This document shows, one piece after another, positions 27,589 to 36,458 of a stretch of DNA of 64,000 nt. Made by a program: the position numbers and the translations under genes. The stretch's first letter is position 1, and each line of letters opens with the position of its first letter. A model generated the notes under the pieces. It did not search any database, had not been told where the DNA came from, and saw only the letters and a program-made list of their open reading frames with translations. The stretch comes from Yoonia vestfoldensis SKA53 (GTDB lineage: Bacteria; Pseudomonadota; Alphaproteobacteria; Rhodobacterales; Rhodobacteraceae): the NCBI RefSeq assembly GCF_000152785.1, contig NZ_CH672414.1, positions 1,481,154 through 1,545,153 of the forward strand. Direction: 5' to 3'.

Positions 27589-29547
27589 TCAAGTAAGGGG
27601 GGGCCCGAACATGCGCCGAAACAGCTTCCCGATAACCGTCCCAGTAAAGACCTGTTTGACGGCATTGGAATACCCCCCGCCGAACAGTTTGCGTATCAGT
27701 GCTCGGCGGGTTTCCGGCGTATGTATGAATTTCAAGCTTGTGTAGGTCGGATTATCCCAGGGAAAATGGCGCAAGGTTTTCGCAGCAACGAGTCCAACGC
27801 CTTCAATGTCAATCTGGGCGATATTATCAAGCCCACTGTATGATACACGGCACCCATTGAGGCTCAGGTCACATACCCGGACAATTGCAGAGCCGTCACC
27901 ATGAAGAACCGTATCTTCATCCGCATCAAATCTTTCCTCGCTGCGCTTTCGCGGTGCATCGAAACACATTAGAAGCGCCAACAGCAGCGTAATGATGTTC
28001 AATCCTGCCCAGAAGAGCGCCACCGGGAAGAATTGTACTGCCTCAAGGATATCAGTTTCTGGGAATAAATTAACAATGACACCCAAAACAGTCAAAACAA
28101 TAAAGATAAGTATAAAGAAGAACGTCAGCGCATCAAAACCTTCAGTGTTGTTTAAGTTGCCTTTGGGCGTGACCCGAAAAGGAACACCAAAGGGCTTGAT
28201 GATGCTGCTCAGGACTGTCGGCAAGAGACGGAAGGTTGCGAACCAACTTTGGGCAGTGGAAAGCACCGGCATATAATGATAGGGCAGCATCCAGCGCATA
28301 AAAAGGTAATATGTCAAGAAGACTGGGAATTGATAAAAAATAAGTTCTTCGATACTGGTGAAATGCAGCGGCATCAGACCAGTCCACAGCACGACTATAG
28401 GGATTATCATGATCACAAATCGTGATGGATATTGGATCAGCCAACTCCAAGGAAAAAATAAGAGGCGATTTAGCAGTGGAATACCGGGGCCCAACGGCCC
28501 GTCGGGCAGGAAAATCGACTGAATCCCTCCCCGGCACCAGCGGGCGCGCTGGACAAAAAAGCCCTCAAGGCTTTCCGCTGCAAGCCCCATGCTCAAACGT
28601 TCATTCAAATAGCGGGTCTTGTAACCCGCGCGCGACAGCTTAAGGGTTGTTAACAGATCCTCGGTAATCGATTCTGTTGGATATTGGTCGCCAGCGGCTC
28701 TCAGCGCGGCGCGGCGGGTCACCGAACAAGAGCCACAACAAAAGGCGACACCCCATGCATCCCGACATTCGGCCATCTTGTCGAAGAACAGACGCTGTTC
28801 ATCAGGCCAATCCTTCGTCAGGTCCAGATTGAATTGGATAGGATCCTGATTAAAGAAATGCTGCGGTGTTTGAACAATGCCAACCTCGGGATCATCGAAC
28901 AAGCCAATGGTCCGTTTTAGAAAATTCCGATGCGGCACGAAGTCCGCGTCAAAAATGGCAATAAAATCTCCCTCGGCATAAAGCAGGGCATTGTTGAGAT
29001 TTCCGGCTTTTGCATGACTATTGTCGGGCCGCGTCAGGTAGCGCGCACCTTCTGTTTCACACATGCCGCACAGCCAGTCGCGTTTGCCGTCGTCCAGAAC
29101 CCAAACCGTTAAATTGGGATAATCAATGCCAGCAGCGCCAACGATGGTTTTTTCCAGCACCTCAGGCGGTTCGTTATATGTCGGAATGAACACATCAACC
29201 GGTGGGTAAACACCGCGCGCAATTAGCGCCGCCTCACCCGCATCAGCCTCTTCGTGACGCGGCTTATAGCGCGACATAATCAGGAAAAAGACAACCGCTT
29301 CAATGTAGATTGCGACTTCGACTATGAAAACGAACCATATCCAAATGAATTCTATCCCGAACTGTTCGTCATAAGGCAAGACTGTCGAATTCAAGCGCCA
29401 ATAAACATAGCGCAAACCAAGCAAGACGCAAACAATGGCCACACTTGACCGCGCCCATGTTTTTTTGACCGGGAGCAACGGCGCGACCAACAGATACAAT
29501 CCCAGAATGAGGATGATCGGCGCAAAAGCAGAAAGGTCGAAGTTCAA
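27589..29547 (-). CDS. Cellulose-synthase-like family 2 glycosyltransferase with PilZ domain
   Basis: 652 residues, inner membrane. Processive GT2 motifs: DDG (152-154), DAD (200-202), TED (295-297) and QRARW (333-337), flanked by two N-terminal and several C-terminal membrane segments. The C-terminus carries a PilZ-type c-di-GMP site: R535-x3-R539 and DLSLNG (560-565). It would extrude a beta-glucan when c-di-GMP is bound. The pairing with a membrane-fusion protein resembles BgsA/BgsB mixed-linkage glucan systems more than Bcs operons, since no bcsB, bcsC or bcsZ is present. Product identity is inferred. Confidence 0.88.
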   Translation of the reverse strand: MNFDLSAFAPIILILGLYLLVAPLLPVKKTWARSSVAIVCVLLGLRYVYWRLNSTVLPYDEQFGIEFIWIWFVFIVEVAIYIEAVVFFLIMSRYKPRHEEADAGEAALIARGVYPPVDVFIPTYNEPPEVLEKTIVGAAGIDYPNLTVWVLDDGKRDWLCGMCETEGARYLTRPDNSHAKAGNLNNALLYAEGDFIAIFDADFVPHRNFLKRTIGLFDDPEVGIVQTPQHFFNQDPIQFNLDLTKDWPDEQRLFFDKMAECRDAWGVAFCCGSCSVTRRAALRAAGDQYPTESITEDLLTTLKLSRAGYKTRYLNERLSMGLAAESLEGFFVQRARWCRGGIQSIFLPDGPLGPGIPLLNRLLFFPWSWLIQYPSRFVIMIIPIVVLWTGLMPLHFTSIEELIFYQFPVFLTYYLFMRWMLPYHYMPVLSTAQSWFATFRLLPTVLSSIIKPFGVPFRVTPKGNLNNTEGFDALTFFFILIFIVLTVLGVIVNLFPETDILEAVQFFPVALFWAGLNIITLLLALLMCFDAPRKRSEERFDADEDTVLHGDGSAIVRVCDLSLNGCRVSYSGLDNIAQIDIEGVGLVAAKTLRHFPWDNPTYTSLKFIHTPETRRALIRKLFGGGYSNAVKQVFTGTVIGKLFRRMFGPPLT

Positions 29548-29557
29548 AATGGAGCCC

Positions 29558-30787
29558 TCAGAACATGTCCCTCAGAAAGGACATTGTTTGCTTTGGAAAC
29601 TCGACCGAAACTTGCCGCCCAATGTAACATGCATTTTCGCGCAATTGTGGAAGCTCACTGATATCAATCGCAATTCGGGCCACGATTTCCGAGGCCTCGA
29701 CATCAATGAGCACTGCAGCTTGTGTCCGATCCAGAGCAAGCATCGACGCGCCACCATATACATTCGAGACAATGCCATCGAATTGCATGCTTGATCCCAC
29801 CAGTCTGACCGACACCTGCATTCCAGGCATCACCGTATTCACGCTGCGGTTGGAAACCGCCGCATCTACGAAAAGCGTTTCACAATCTGCGATTACTATC
29901 AGCTCGTTTTCGGACGGCACAGCCGCACCGGGATAAATGTAGCTTCGCCATAATACGCCTGGCATTGGCGACCTGACCTCAAAACGTTCGGTGCGGGCTA
30001 GTTGTTCTTGTTCAATAAGAATCTCACGATCAATTTCAGCAATGCGCGTTCTGTCCTCGCTCAGACGCGCGGCAATATCGGCAAGCAGAATTCGGATTTC
30101 GTCTGCCCGCTGCATTGAATAAGGAACATCGTTTCGACCAATGCCGACAAATGTTCCAGCGCGTAACCCGGCTTGATCTGCCTCAAGCACCCTGACCTGC
30201 GCCGCTATAGACGATATTTCCGCCTCAAGCCCTTGCACCTGGAAGGTCAAATCCTCGACTTCAACATCTCTTGCGTAACCATTATCATTCAATTGCTGCT
30301 GTCTGGACAGGTTACTGCGCACAGAGGACAGAGCGGCCTGACGCGCGGCGCGATCTGCTTCAAGCCTCGCGATCTCGTGTTCGATACGATCACTCGTAAA
30401 GCGCTGGTATTGATAAACGTTCACGCCCAATTGCGTCATGAGCTGTTGCAGATCCTCGGCCTGTACAGTAAACGCATCTATTCTTTGCGCTAAAGTTCGA
30501 CGCTCGGTAAGAAGCTCATTTAGGAAGCTACGATTTTGGTTTTCATTAGCGACGGTGAACAAAAGTTCATCCCGCTCAATCCAGCGTCCTGCCTCCTGCG
30601 GCGCCCCATGAACGAACCCATTGATAGGGGACGTCATTGGGAGAACCGTTGTATTGATGACGCTGCGACTACTGGTCACGCTCAACACAAACGGAATTAA
30701 CGCATAAACGCCCACTGCAATCAAACAAACACTAAGGGTTACGCGAACCGGGCGCCTGTTCCACACAACTGACTTTTTTTCTGTCAT
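29558..30787 (-). CDS. HlyD-family membrane fusion protein of the glucan exporter
   Basis: 409 residues. One N-terminal membrane segment (about 16-36), a lipoyl-like half (SPINGFVHGAPQEAGRW), a long coiled coil (about 80-270) and a second lipoyl/beta-barrel half (RSPMPGVLWRSYIYPGAAV). It precedes the glycosyltransferase by 10 bp on the same strand. Such periplasmic adaptors carry polysaccharide across the envelope in BgsB- and Alg44-like systems. No outer membrane partner is nearby. Confidence 0.85.
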   Translation of the reverse strand: MTEKKSVVWNRRPVRVTLSVCLIAVGVYALIPFVLSVTSSRSVINTTVLPMTSPINGFVHGAPQEAGRWIERDELLFTVANENQNRSFLNELLTERRTLAQRIDAFTVQAEDLQQLMTQLGVNVYQYQRFTSDRIEHEIARLEADRAARQAALSSVRSNLSRQQQLNDNGYARDVEVEDLTFQVQGLEAEISSIAAQVRVLEADQAGLRAGTFVGIGRNDVPYSMQRADEIRILLADIAARLSEDRTRIAEIDREILIEQEQLARTERFEVRSPMPGVLWRSYIYPGAAVPSENELIVIADCETLFVDAAVSNRSVNTVMPGMQVSVRLVGSSMQFDGIVSNVYGGASMLALDRTQAAVLIDVEASEIVARIAIDISELPQLRENACYIGRQVSVEFPKQTMSFLRDMF

Positions 30788-30899
30788 CTATGACTAAATG
30801 TTCCGACTAAATCATCTTATTTCAAGAGGTTAACATAAAAAATAGCATCCGACCCTGTGCGCGTCAAACTGATTTAATCTTGGAAGTAATGAGTGCAAG

Positions 30900-31120
30900 A
30901 TGGTCGGAGCAATATTCACAAAAAACTTTAAACGCGACACCGCCGTTAAAGTCGCAGATTGGGGCTATCTAGTTCGCGAATTTGTCGCGCGCTTGGGAGC
31001 GGGGGGGCAGCACCAAATCGATTTACAGATGGCAAAAGCAGTTTTCGCAACCAGCAACGGTGATCAAGCAAGCCCACGCCTTGGCTGATGCGATCCGACG
31101 TTTGAAGCGGGACCAGCACT
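30900..31120 (+). pseudogene. IS3-family orfA remnant, frameshifted
   Basis: The start FTKNFKRDTAVKVADWGYLVREF matches IS3 OrfA helix-turn-helix proteins in frame 1. After a run of seven G (31002-31008 region) the match continues in another frame as STKSIYRWQKQFSQPATVIK and ends RRLKRDQH before a stop. It is cut off shortly before the IS3 copy at 31134. Confidence 0.75.
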
Positions 31121-31196
31121 AGCACGGAGGAACTGGTCTTGTCACGGTTTGGTGCCGCTCCTTTGATCACGTAATGTGCAGCAAAGGAGAACAGCT

Positions 31197-31472
31197 ATGG
31201 GCACAGGAAGAACAGACGAATTTCGCAAAGATGCGGTGCGGATCGCGTTGACCAGCGGGCTTTCGCGGCGTCAGGATTCGGATGATCTGGGGGTCGGCTT
31301 ATCGACCTTGAACAAGTGGGTGAACGCGCACCGCGACACGGATGTGGTCTCAGCCGAGGATCGCGAGTTGGCGCGGGAGAATGAACGGCTTCGGCGTGAG
31401 ATCCGCATCCTCAAGGAGGAGAGGGACATCCTAAAAAAAGCCACCCAGTTCTTCGTGAGCCAAAAGCCGTGA
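31197..31472 (+). CDS. IS3-family transposase OrfA
   Basis: 91 residues. An N-terminal helix-turn-helix (TDEFRKDAVRIALTSGLSRR) is followed by a leucine-zipper-like coil (ELARENERLRREIRILKEER). The start is ATG 31197 behind AAGGAG. The stop overlaps the orfB GTG by 4 bp, as in IS3 elements using frameshifting. Confidence 0.85.
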   Translation: MGTGRTDEFRKDAVRIALTSGLSRRQDSDDLGVGLSTLNKWVNAHRDTDVVSAEDRELARENERLRREIRILKEERDILKKATQFFVSQKP

Positions 31473-32326
31473 GGTTCAGGTTCGTAGAAGAACAGTGCGG
31501 GGCCTTCCCAATCGACCGGTTGTGCCGGGTGATGAATGTCAGCCCACGTGGCCTACGGGCGTTCCGCAGCCGCCCAGCCAGCCGCAGGCAGCGCATGGAT
31601 ATGGTGGTTCTGGCCCACATCAAGGAATAGTCGCGCCTGAGCCTGGGCAGCTATGGCCGCCCACGAATGACCGAAGAGTTGAAGGAGGTCGGTGTCGATG
31701 TTGGGCATCGCAGGGTTGGAAGGCTGATGCGTGAGAACGGGATTGTCGTTGAAAGAACGAGAAAATTCAAAGCGACGACGGACAGCAACCACATGTTCAA
31801 TATCGCGCCGAACCTGCTGGATCGTGACTTCACGGCGGATCGGCCCAACCAGAAATGGGCGGGCGATATCAGCTATGTCTGGACCCGGGAGGGGTGGCTG
31901 TATCTCGCTGTCATCCTAGATCTGCATTCCCGGCGCGTCATCGGCTGGGCGGTCAGTGACCGCATGAAGCGCGACCTGGCGATCCGGGCGCTAAAAATGG
32001 CCATCGCTCTGCGATCACCGCCCAAGGGCTGCATCTTCCACAGTGATCGCGGCAGCCAATACTGTTCGCATGACTACCAGAAAATCCTGCGCGAGCGTGG
32101 GTTCAAAGTGTCGATGAGCGGCAAGGGTAACTGCTATGACAACGCCGCAGTCGAGACCTTCTTCAAAACTATCAAGGCCGAGCTGATCTGGCGACGCCAT
32201 TGGGAAACCCGCCGACAGGCTGAGACGGCCATCTTCCAATACATCAACGGCTTCTGTAACCCGCGCCGTCGGCACTCAGCATTGGGAGGCAAAAGCCCCT
32301 TGGCATTCGAACGCCAAGTGGCCTAA
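31469..32326 (+). pseudogene. IS3-family transposase OrfB with in-frame amber stop
   Basis: The frame opens at GTG 31469. It runs VRFRFVEEQCGAFPIDRLC, meets TAG at 31628-31630 where relatives have Gln (HIKE*SRLSLGSYG), and resumes from ATG 31667. The DDE residues are all downstream: GDISYVWT, FHSDRGSQY and AAVETFFKTIK. The 219-residue downstream part lacks the N-terminal helix and is probably inactive unless the amber codon is read through. Confidence 0.85.
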
Positions 32327-32405
32327 ACGAGCACCGGGGGCGGCACAAATACGTGACAAGACCACCCTAACCCTACGTGAACTAAATGCGTATAAAAATT
32401 AACAC

Positions 32406-32891
32406 TCAATCGATGACACGAATTTTTGCCAATTGCCAAATGCTCAGGGCAAAGAATGTTTCAGTCTGCAAATCCTTGTTTTGATCGAATGGGAACATAA
32501 CCCAATACGGACCCTTATCTCGAACGCTCATGGTCTTCCCATTCTGCAAGCGCGCAACAATCGGCCAGTCTGGCGTGATGCGATCCGCGGCAAGCCGGAT
32601 GCTATAGTCGTTCAAAGCGATCATCTCGAACTCACGCCCAATTGCCCCAGCCTGCTCTAGAACTGACCAAAGCGTTGGTCCCTCATATGTCATTGGAGTT
32701 TTAGTCCAAGGGGTATCTGTTATGATCTCAACCTGCTCCATAGCCTGAAGTTGATCATCCGTCATTATAATCTGACCAGCCGAGTTATCGAATATGATAG
32801 TCAATTCCATCGCCGAAATGGCCCCGGAAGGCAAAGTGCCCCCCAACAACACTAACGAAACAAACCCGATCAGGTATTTTTTTAGTGGCAT
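32406..32891 (-). CDS. Periplasmic molybdopterin-oxidoreductase-fold protein (small)
   Basis: 161 residues with a signal peptide (MPLKKYLIGFVSLVLLGG...ISAMELT) and then a shortened sulfite-oxidase/YedY-like fold: TPWTKTPMTYEGPTLWSVLE, ALNDYSIRL and KGPYWVMFPFD. The cofactor-binding Cys of true enzymes is not obvious. Such proteins are often encoded beside membrane GGDEF proteins. Here the diguanylate cyclase lies at 34680 with an IS between, so a sensory pairing is inferred. Confidence 0.65.
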   Translation of the reverse strand: MPLKKYLIGFVSLVLLGGTLPSGAISAMELTIIFDNSAGQIIMTDDQLQAMEQVEIITDTPWTKTPMTYEGPTLWSVLEQAGAIGREFEMIALNDYSIRLAADRITPDWPIVARLQNGKTMSVRDKGPYWVMFPFDQNKDLQTETFFALSIWQLAKIRVID

Positions 32892-33095
32892 GTCGTTAAT
32901 TCTCTTTTCATCAATATACATCGAGCTAGTCATTTAAGCCAAAAGTTACCCGCTGAACGTAGGTATATTCAAGTAAAATAAAAGAAGACCAGGGAAGCTT
33001 TGTGAATCGCCCCGGCTTCACCGGAGACATTTAGCTTTATTTCACGCGACCATATTGAGCACGTCTCGCTGTGCCTAGAAGTACTCTTCGGCGTC

Positions 33096-33796
33096 TCATG
33101 GCGGGATGTTTCTGATGGGGCCCAGCAGGCGCCTGTTGTTGAACGAATAGACCCAGCCGAGGAGAGCAATTTCCAGATCCAGCATATGGCGCCACAGGCC
33201 TTGGCGATGGACCGAATCGGTTTGGTAGAGACCATTAATCGTTTCAGCAAGAGCATTTTCAAACGAGTCCCTAACGCTGCCGATCGATTGTTCGATGCCA
33301 GCTTCGGCCAGGCGCTCGGTATAGCGAATGGACAAGTATTGCCCGCCGCGGTCCGAATAATGGAACAAGCCGCCCTTCTGCACAGGCTTCCGATCATGCG
33401 GGGCCTGCTCGCGGGCATCGAGAACAAAGTCAGTTTTGGCCGACCGTGATACCCACCATCCGACGCTGCGATCAGCAAACGTATCGATTACGAGGGCCAC
33501 GTCGAAACATACGTAAAATCGTTGACCCAGAGAAGGTTCGGGGTTGGTGCTCGGGACACGCGGTTCACCTTGTCACGCGGACAAGGCGCTGACGTGTCAG
33601 GGTCGGATGTTTTGACCACCATGCCGCGCACAGCCCCACGGATCCAGATCTGTTTCATCAGGCGCTCCACGGTGCAACGCGCGAGCGTGAGGCCCTTCCG
33701 CCTCAACTGATGCCAATCCTTACGCACACCGTAGAACTGATAACTCTCATCCCAGACACGCTTGATCTTGGGACGCAGCTCCGTGTCGCGCTAATG
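33096..33796 (-). pseudogene. IS3-family transposase OrfB, broken
   Basis: The N-terminal part (ELRPKIKRVWDESYQFYGVR, WVNDFTYVSTW) and the C-terminal part (LVIDTFADRSVGWWVSRSAK, YSDRGGQYLS, NALAETINGLYQ) belong to one DDE transposase but lie in different frames. About 19 bp seem missing near 33497, removing the segment after STW. An in-frame amber codon lies at 33791-33793 where relatives read HQRDTELRP. Confidence 0.85.
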
Positions 33797-33923
33797 CCGG
33801 GCCGAAGCTCTGGATGGATCAGCAAAGCACGCTAATCGGTGGTAATAAGTTGACGGCACGATCGGCAGCACCCTGCAGATCAACTCGACACCGTAAGCAG
33901 CCCTTTGACGTCGATGAAGCCGA

Positions 33924-34265
33924 TCATGGCTTGAGCGGGCGGTCGAGTTCCGCCTGCGCAAAACAAGCTAACCCCTTGCGAAGAATTTCATTCGTCTGGC
34001 GCAGCTTACGGTTTTCCCGTTCCAGCATCTTGATGCGATTACGCTCTTCGGTTGTCACCCCGTCGCGCATGGCGCTGTCGTTCTCGGCCTGCTTGACCCA
34101 TCCGCTCAAGGTCTGAGGAATACAGCCTATCTTGAGCGCAATGGCCGCAATCGCGCCCACCTGCGTTTCGTATGAGCCTTGATGCTTGAACACAATTCGG
34201 ACCGCACGTGCGCGGATCTCAGGTGAGTGGCGATTTGCCATATCACTTTTCGTAATAACCATCAT
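33924..34265 (-). CDS. IS3-family transposase OrfA
   Basis: About 105-113 residues: NRHSPEIRARAVRIVFKHQG helix-turn-helix, then KMLERENRKLRQTNEILRKG coil. Its frame looks intact although the partner orfB is destroyed. Start may be ATG 34265, 34262 or 34241. Confidence 0.75.
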   Translation of the reverse strand: MMVITKSDMANRHSPEIRARAVRIVFKHQGSYETQVGAIAAIALKIGCIPQTLSGWVKQAENDSAMRDGVTTEERNRIKMLERENRKLRQTNEILRKGLACFAQAELDRPLKP

Positions 34266-34293
34266 CCTGACTTAAGTTGACGGTCTCCGACAA

Positions 34294-34679
34294 ACTTGTA
34301 GCGATCCAGGTGGTGCAGCTCGAGCTGTGCCCCTCGTAATTGAGTTCTAAGATCAGTGATGAAAAAAAACCGCATGTTCACTTACGCATTGAAGAAAATA
34401 TTGACGAGATTTATTCAGACATTAGTCTTATCGCTCATCAACCAAAGCGAAATTGGACAGTCGATAGGCCATCAAGATAGCAATGAGACAGTCGGACGGC
34501 CTCAGCCCGCTAGACGTGCTAAGACCATCCGTACACGTTGCAAAGTCCAGGCGCCGCAGACTGACAAAAACGCTTTTACATCGCCGGAGCTTCGTATTGA
34601 TCTATCAAAGATACTGCTGTAACATATCTCAAATCAAGCAAAACGATTAATCGCTTTTTCCTATGAAAGTGAAGTAAAG
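34294..34679. other. Gene-poor stretch between IS3 and the GGDEF gene
   Basis: 386 bp. An 88-codon frame (34356-34622) has poor codon use, no ribosome site and no recognisable features, so I do not call it. The GGDEF promoter presumably lies in the AT-rich part just before 34680. Confidence 0.4.
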
Positions 34680-35882
34680 TTGAAGCACTTCCATGACCGG
34701 ATTGCACCACCGAAAGTGACCAGCACGCAAACGTTGTGGCGAAATTTTTCTGAGCGACTTATCGGGATCGTCGTATTTGTAATCGGGCTTGCTTTGATCA
34801 CAAGCTTCGCTTTACGTATAGGCTATGTTAAACAGCAAGTGGAAACATTAGTCAGCGCTGATCGTGACCAAGGGTTGTGGACAGCTACACAAATCCAAGT
34901 TGAATTATTAGAATTTGAGAAGTTGACCCATGTGGCCAAATCTTCACCTGACACATTTGAAAATGAGGTCCGAACTGATTTTGATATTTTGTACTCGCGC
35001 CTAAGCCAAGTTTTAGAGCCAAATATCGCGATAGTTTTTTATGAAGAAGGCGTGTCATCGATTCCAACCGAAATCATAGATATTCGTGACCAGATGGCGG
35101 CAATAATCGATCTTAATGATAATCTTAATGTGCAAGAACTCGAAAAACTTGCAAGCTTCGCTTCAAATGCGAATCATTTATGGAAGTCATCTATTGGGCT
35201 GGTACTACAGGAAAACCGCGAATATAAAGTATTAGTACGGCAGCAAATGGTCGAGACGTTGAAGTCAGTCCAGTCACAACTCTGGATGGCGGTCGCGATC
35301 TCCGCCGCTTTACAGTTATTGGTCATTTTAATTCTGATTTTACGCGTAAAATATCAAAAAGCACGCAATCATAACCTTAAAGATTCTCTAACAGGCTGCG
35401 CCTCGCGAGCAGGATTACAATATGCTCTTAAAAACAGCTTCAACAGAACCAAAAGTGGATTCAGCGTTGCTGTCGTTGATGTAAACAATCTCAAAATGGT
35501 TAATGATAAGTTCGGGCACAAAGCAGGAGATCTTGTCATTCAAAGCGTGGGGAGCGCTCTTAACAAAGTAAGTCGAGGAATTGACTGCACGGCACGAATT
35601 GGAGGCGATGAATTTGTTCTTTTACTGGATGCTTCGGTCGAACAATCTGAACTTATCTTGGAGCGTGCTCGAGAGCACTTGGAAAAACTTAGCAACACAG
35701 AGAATTTCAAAAAGCTGGAGATGCAGATAAGCTTTGGCGTTGCATATTGCCCTCAGCCCTCCCAATTCAATGATGCTATGTCTTTGGCCGACGAGCGTAT
35801 GTATCGTCAGAAAAACGCTGAAAGAAAGAACAAACATTCTGTGATTAGACTGCCACCTGACAACAACATTGTAGGTGTTTGA
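34680..35882 (+). CDS. Membrane diguanylate cyclase (GGDEF)
   Basis: About 400 residues. Two membrane segments (about 27-46 and 201-221) enclose a periplasmic helical sensor region of about 150 residues. The catalytic domain has DSLTGC, GGDEF (308-312) and an inhibitory RxxD site RGID (299-302) exactly five residues upstream, so it should make c-di-GMP with feedback control. TTG start is uncertain. The final TGA lies where IS481-like sequence begins, so the C-terminus may have been altered. It likely feeds the PilZ glycosyltransferase of the island. Confidence 0.88.
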   Translation: MKHFHDRIAPPKVTSTQTLWRNFSERLIGIVVFVIGLALITSFALRIGYVKQQVETLVSADRDQGLWTATQIQVELLEFEKLTHVAKSSPDTFENEVRTDFDILYSRLSQVLEPNIAIVFYEEGVSSIPTEIIDIRDQMAAIIDLNDNLNVQELEKLASFASNANHLWKSSIGLVLQENREYKVLVRQQMVETLKSVQSQLWMAVAISAALQLLVILILILRVKYQKARNHNLKDSLTGCASRAGLQYALKNSFNRTKSGFSVAVVDVNNLKMVNDKFGHKAGDLVIQSVGSALNKVSRGIDCTARIGGDEFVLLLDASVEQSELILERAREHLEKLSNTENFKKLEMQISFGVAYCPQPSQFNDAMSLADERMYRQKNAERKNKHSVIRLPPDNNIVGV

Positions 35883-35931
35883 TCCCATGGTTTGATGGTG
35901 CGATCCTTTCTCAGAAATGGAAGGAACCATT

Positions 35932-36300
35932 ATGGGACAAGTTCGTCGTGGGAGCGCCACGACCACACACGTTGTCACAGCTGCAATATATCTATCGCAA
36001 ACTTCGCTCGCGCAGCTGAGCAGGGAATTGGGCATCGACCCCAAGACTGTTGCGAAGTGGCGCAAGCGTTCGACCGTGGAAGATCTGAAGACCGGTCTGA
36101 AAAAGCCGCGCTCAACCGCTCTCATAGAAGCGGAGGAGGCAATGATCGTTGCATTCAGGCGGCATACGCCGCTGCCGATGGGTGATTGCCTCTTAGCTCT
36201 CCAACCGTCGATTCCGCATCTGTCACAGACTGCTCTGCATCGGTGCCTTCAACGGCATGGCATCTCACGCTTACCGGATGTCGAGGGCGACAAGCCTAGG
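35932..36300 (+). pseudogene. Truncated IS481-family transposase
   Basis: MGQVRRGSATTTHVVTAAIY, then LAQLSRELGIDPKTVAKWRK (helix-turn-helix) and LHRCLQRHGISRLPDVEGDK match the N-terminal third of IS481 transposases. The match stops at about 36295, and unrelated sequence finishes the frame at 36372. The DDE core is gone. The left IS end (TGTTTGATCCCATGGTTTGA) begins at about 35877. Confidence 0.85.
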
Positions 36301-36458
36301 GTACGTGTATATGTCGATTTTGATGAGAAATACTTCAACATATACGTTTTAAAATGCATTCGAGGTTTCTAATCTTTGGACAAAGACAAGTTGATGTGTT
36401 AATGTTTAATAGCATAACGCTATAACTTTAATATTGGTTTTTCTTAAAAAATCTCCTT

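Larger units (their letters stand above)
31134..32364 (+). mobile_element. IS3-family insertion sequence (orfA + interrupted orfB)
   Basis: Terminal inverted repeats begin TGGTCTTGTCACG at 31134 and end with the complement of TGGTCTTGTCACGT at 32364. Two overlapping frames follow the IS3 plan. No target duplication is visible at the ends, so the flanks have probably been rearranged. It sits next to the older IS3 orfA remnant. Confidence 0.85.
33020..34293 (-). mobile_element. Degenerate IS3-family element
   Basis: The minus strand reads orfA, then a broken orfB. The right end GGTCTCCGACA (34283-34293) and the left end containing CGGAGAC (33022-33028) suggest the terminal repeats. The left boundary is approximate. 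It is inserted between the molybdopterin-fold gene and the GGDEF gene. Confidence 0.75.

Noticed and set aside
34356-34622. 88-codon frame upstream of the GGDEF gene
   Set aside because: No recognisable features, poor start context, adjacent to IS debris.
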